DNA from: Clostridiales bacterium
Lineage (GTDB): Bacteria; Bacillota; Clostridia; Monoglobales; Firm-18
DNA: 6,358 nucleotides
Assembly: GCA_031255355.1 (NCBI GenBank)
Contig: JAIRSR010000129.1
Span: forward strand, 1 to 6,358
Direction of reading: 5' to 3'
A program made the position numbers and the translations under genes. The notes below the pieces were generated by a model. It searched no databases. It worked only from the letters and a program-made list of their open reading frames with translations, and was not told the origin of the DNA. Shown piece by piece: positions 5,658 through 6,358 of this stretch (position 1 is the stretch's first letter; each line of letters opens with the position of its first letter).

Positions 5658-6358
5658 TTACTCCCCCGCCTCTATCCGTCTAAATTCCACGGTAACGACC
5701 GTCCCCACCTCTACGGCGGTTCCCGCCGGAGGGTCTTGTTTGTAGGAAATCAAGCCGCCGCCGGAGGGTTCCGCCCCCGCGCCGACAATTTTGATGTTAA
5801 GGCGGGCGCGTGAAACAATGTCCGAAGCCGCCGCCGCCGATTGATCGAGCGCGTTCGGCACCGTCACCGTCGTGACCGTCTTATTTTCCTCGGTATAAAG
5901 CGTAATCGCGGATTGCCGGTTGACTTTCACCCCCGCCTTGGGAATCTGGTTCAAAACCGTGTTCCCGCCGCCCTCCACCCGCGCCTTGAGGTTGGCGTTT
6001 TGCAGGATATTTTTCGCGTCCGCGACGGTGCGCTCCGTCACGTTGGGCACGGAGGATTCCAACGTCGCCTTTTCCTCCGGGGTGTACGCGGGCTCTACGC
6101 CGAGGTGGTCCAACGTTTCCTCCATGATCCCGCGCATGACGGGCGCGGCGATTTGACCGCCGTAATACAGCCCGGCGGACGGCTCGTCAAGTATGACAAG
6201 GCACACCACCTGCGGGTCGTCGGCGGGCGCGAAGCCCACGAAAGACGCGATATACTTCCCGTTGCCGCGCGGAAGTTTTTCCGACGTTCCGGTTTTCCCC
6301 GCCACGCGGTAGCCCTTGATATACGCGCCGGAACCGGTTCCCTTGGAGACTACCGTTT
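5658..6358 (-). CDS. Class B penicillin-binding protein with two PASTA domains (SpoVD/PBP2X type), C-terminal part only
   Basis: This is the end of a peptidoglycan transpeptidase that crosslinks stem peptides outside the membrane. The 232 visible residues start inside the transpeptidase domain and run off the right edge. The KTG box is seen as VAGKTGTSEK at visible residues 18-27, followed by ASFVGFAPADDPQVVCLV, a typical strand region. Two PASTA repeats follow: one from SSVPNV to ITLYTE (about 101-155) and one from TVPNAL to VTVEFR (about 164-226). A linker rich in acidic residues precedes them. The SxxK and SxN motifs, the N-terminal membrane anchor and the start are outside the window. A GTG at 6303-6305 is only the valine before AGKTG, not a start. 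Position next to murE matches spoVD/pbp genes of Firmicutes. It could be spoVD or a vegetative ftsI/pbpB; the part seen cannot decide. It is the likely partner of the SEDS protein at 501-1616. Confidence 0.94.
   Translation of the reverse strand, partial: TVVSKGTGSGAYIKGYRVAGKTGTSEKLPRGNGKYIASFVGFAPADDPQVVCLVILDEPSAGLYYGGQIAAPVMRGIMEETLDHLGVEPAYTPEEKATLESSVPNVTERTVADAKNILQNANLKARVEGGGNTVLNQIPKAGVKVNRQSAITLYTEENKTVTTVTVPNALDQSAAAASDIVSRARLNIKIVGAGAEPSGGGLISYKQDPPAGTAVEVGTVVTVEFRRIEAGE

Noticed and set aside
5658..6305. A separate 215-residue protein starting at the GTG at 6303-6305
   Set aside because: The frame is open to the right edge, and the residues upstream (VVSKGTGSGAYIKGYR) continue the transpeptidase domain into the KTG box. 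It is a truncated view of a larger PBP gene.
1..6358. CRISPR arrays, tRNA or rRNA genes, insertion sequences, phage or toxin-antitoxin genes
   Set aside because: No direct-repeat arrays, cloverleaf-like segments, transposase frames or terminal inverted repeats were seen. The window is filled by housekeeping wall genes.

Overview
The window is one co-directional piece of a bacterial division and cell wall (dcw) cluster. Every real gene lies on the minus strand, so transcription runs from the right edge to the left edge. The order of transcription is: the 3' end of a class B penicillin-binding protein with two PASTA domains (SpoVD/FtsI/PBP2X type, 5' end off the right edge), murE, murF, mraY, a SEDS glycan polymerase (ftsW/spoVE), and the 5' part of murG (3' end off the left edge).

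The organism is most likely a Gram-positive Firmicute of the Clostridia type, with moderately high GC. The reasons are: PASTA domains on the PBP next to murE; an FtsW protein that closely resembles Bacillus SpoVE around GLGRSRQKFLYLPEP; strong AGGAGG-type ribosome sites; and free use of TTG and GTG starts. MurE carries the DNPR motif, which predicts meso-diaminopimelate in the stem peptide. Lineage below class is inference.

Layout: 5658-6358 PBP C-terminus; 5524-5657 a 134-bp leader with several overlapping inverted repeats; 4120-5523 murE; 4031-4119 an 89-bp gap with a GC-rich hairpin next to the murF ribosome site; 2639-4030 murF (TTG start); 1672-2631 mraY (TTG start, ribosome site inside the end of murF); 1617-1671 a 55-bp gap; 501-1616 ftsW/spoVE (GTG start); 470-500 a short gap with the murG ribosome site; 1-469 murG, partial. 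No gene-free stretch exceeds 134 bp.

Together the genes cover lipid II synthesis and use. MurE adds the third stem-peptide residue and MurF adds D-Ala-D-Ala. MraY loads the product on undecaprenyl phosphate to give lipid I, and MurG adds GlcNAc to give lipid II. FtsW polymerises lipid II and the PBP crosslinks the strands. MurD, which makes the MurE substrate and often sits between mraY and ftsW/spoVE, is not in the window. I found no undescribed system here. The points worth a second look are the two structured intergenic leaders, the run of non-ATG starts, the missing murD, and a few motif variants.
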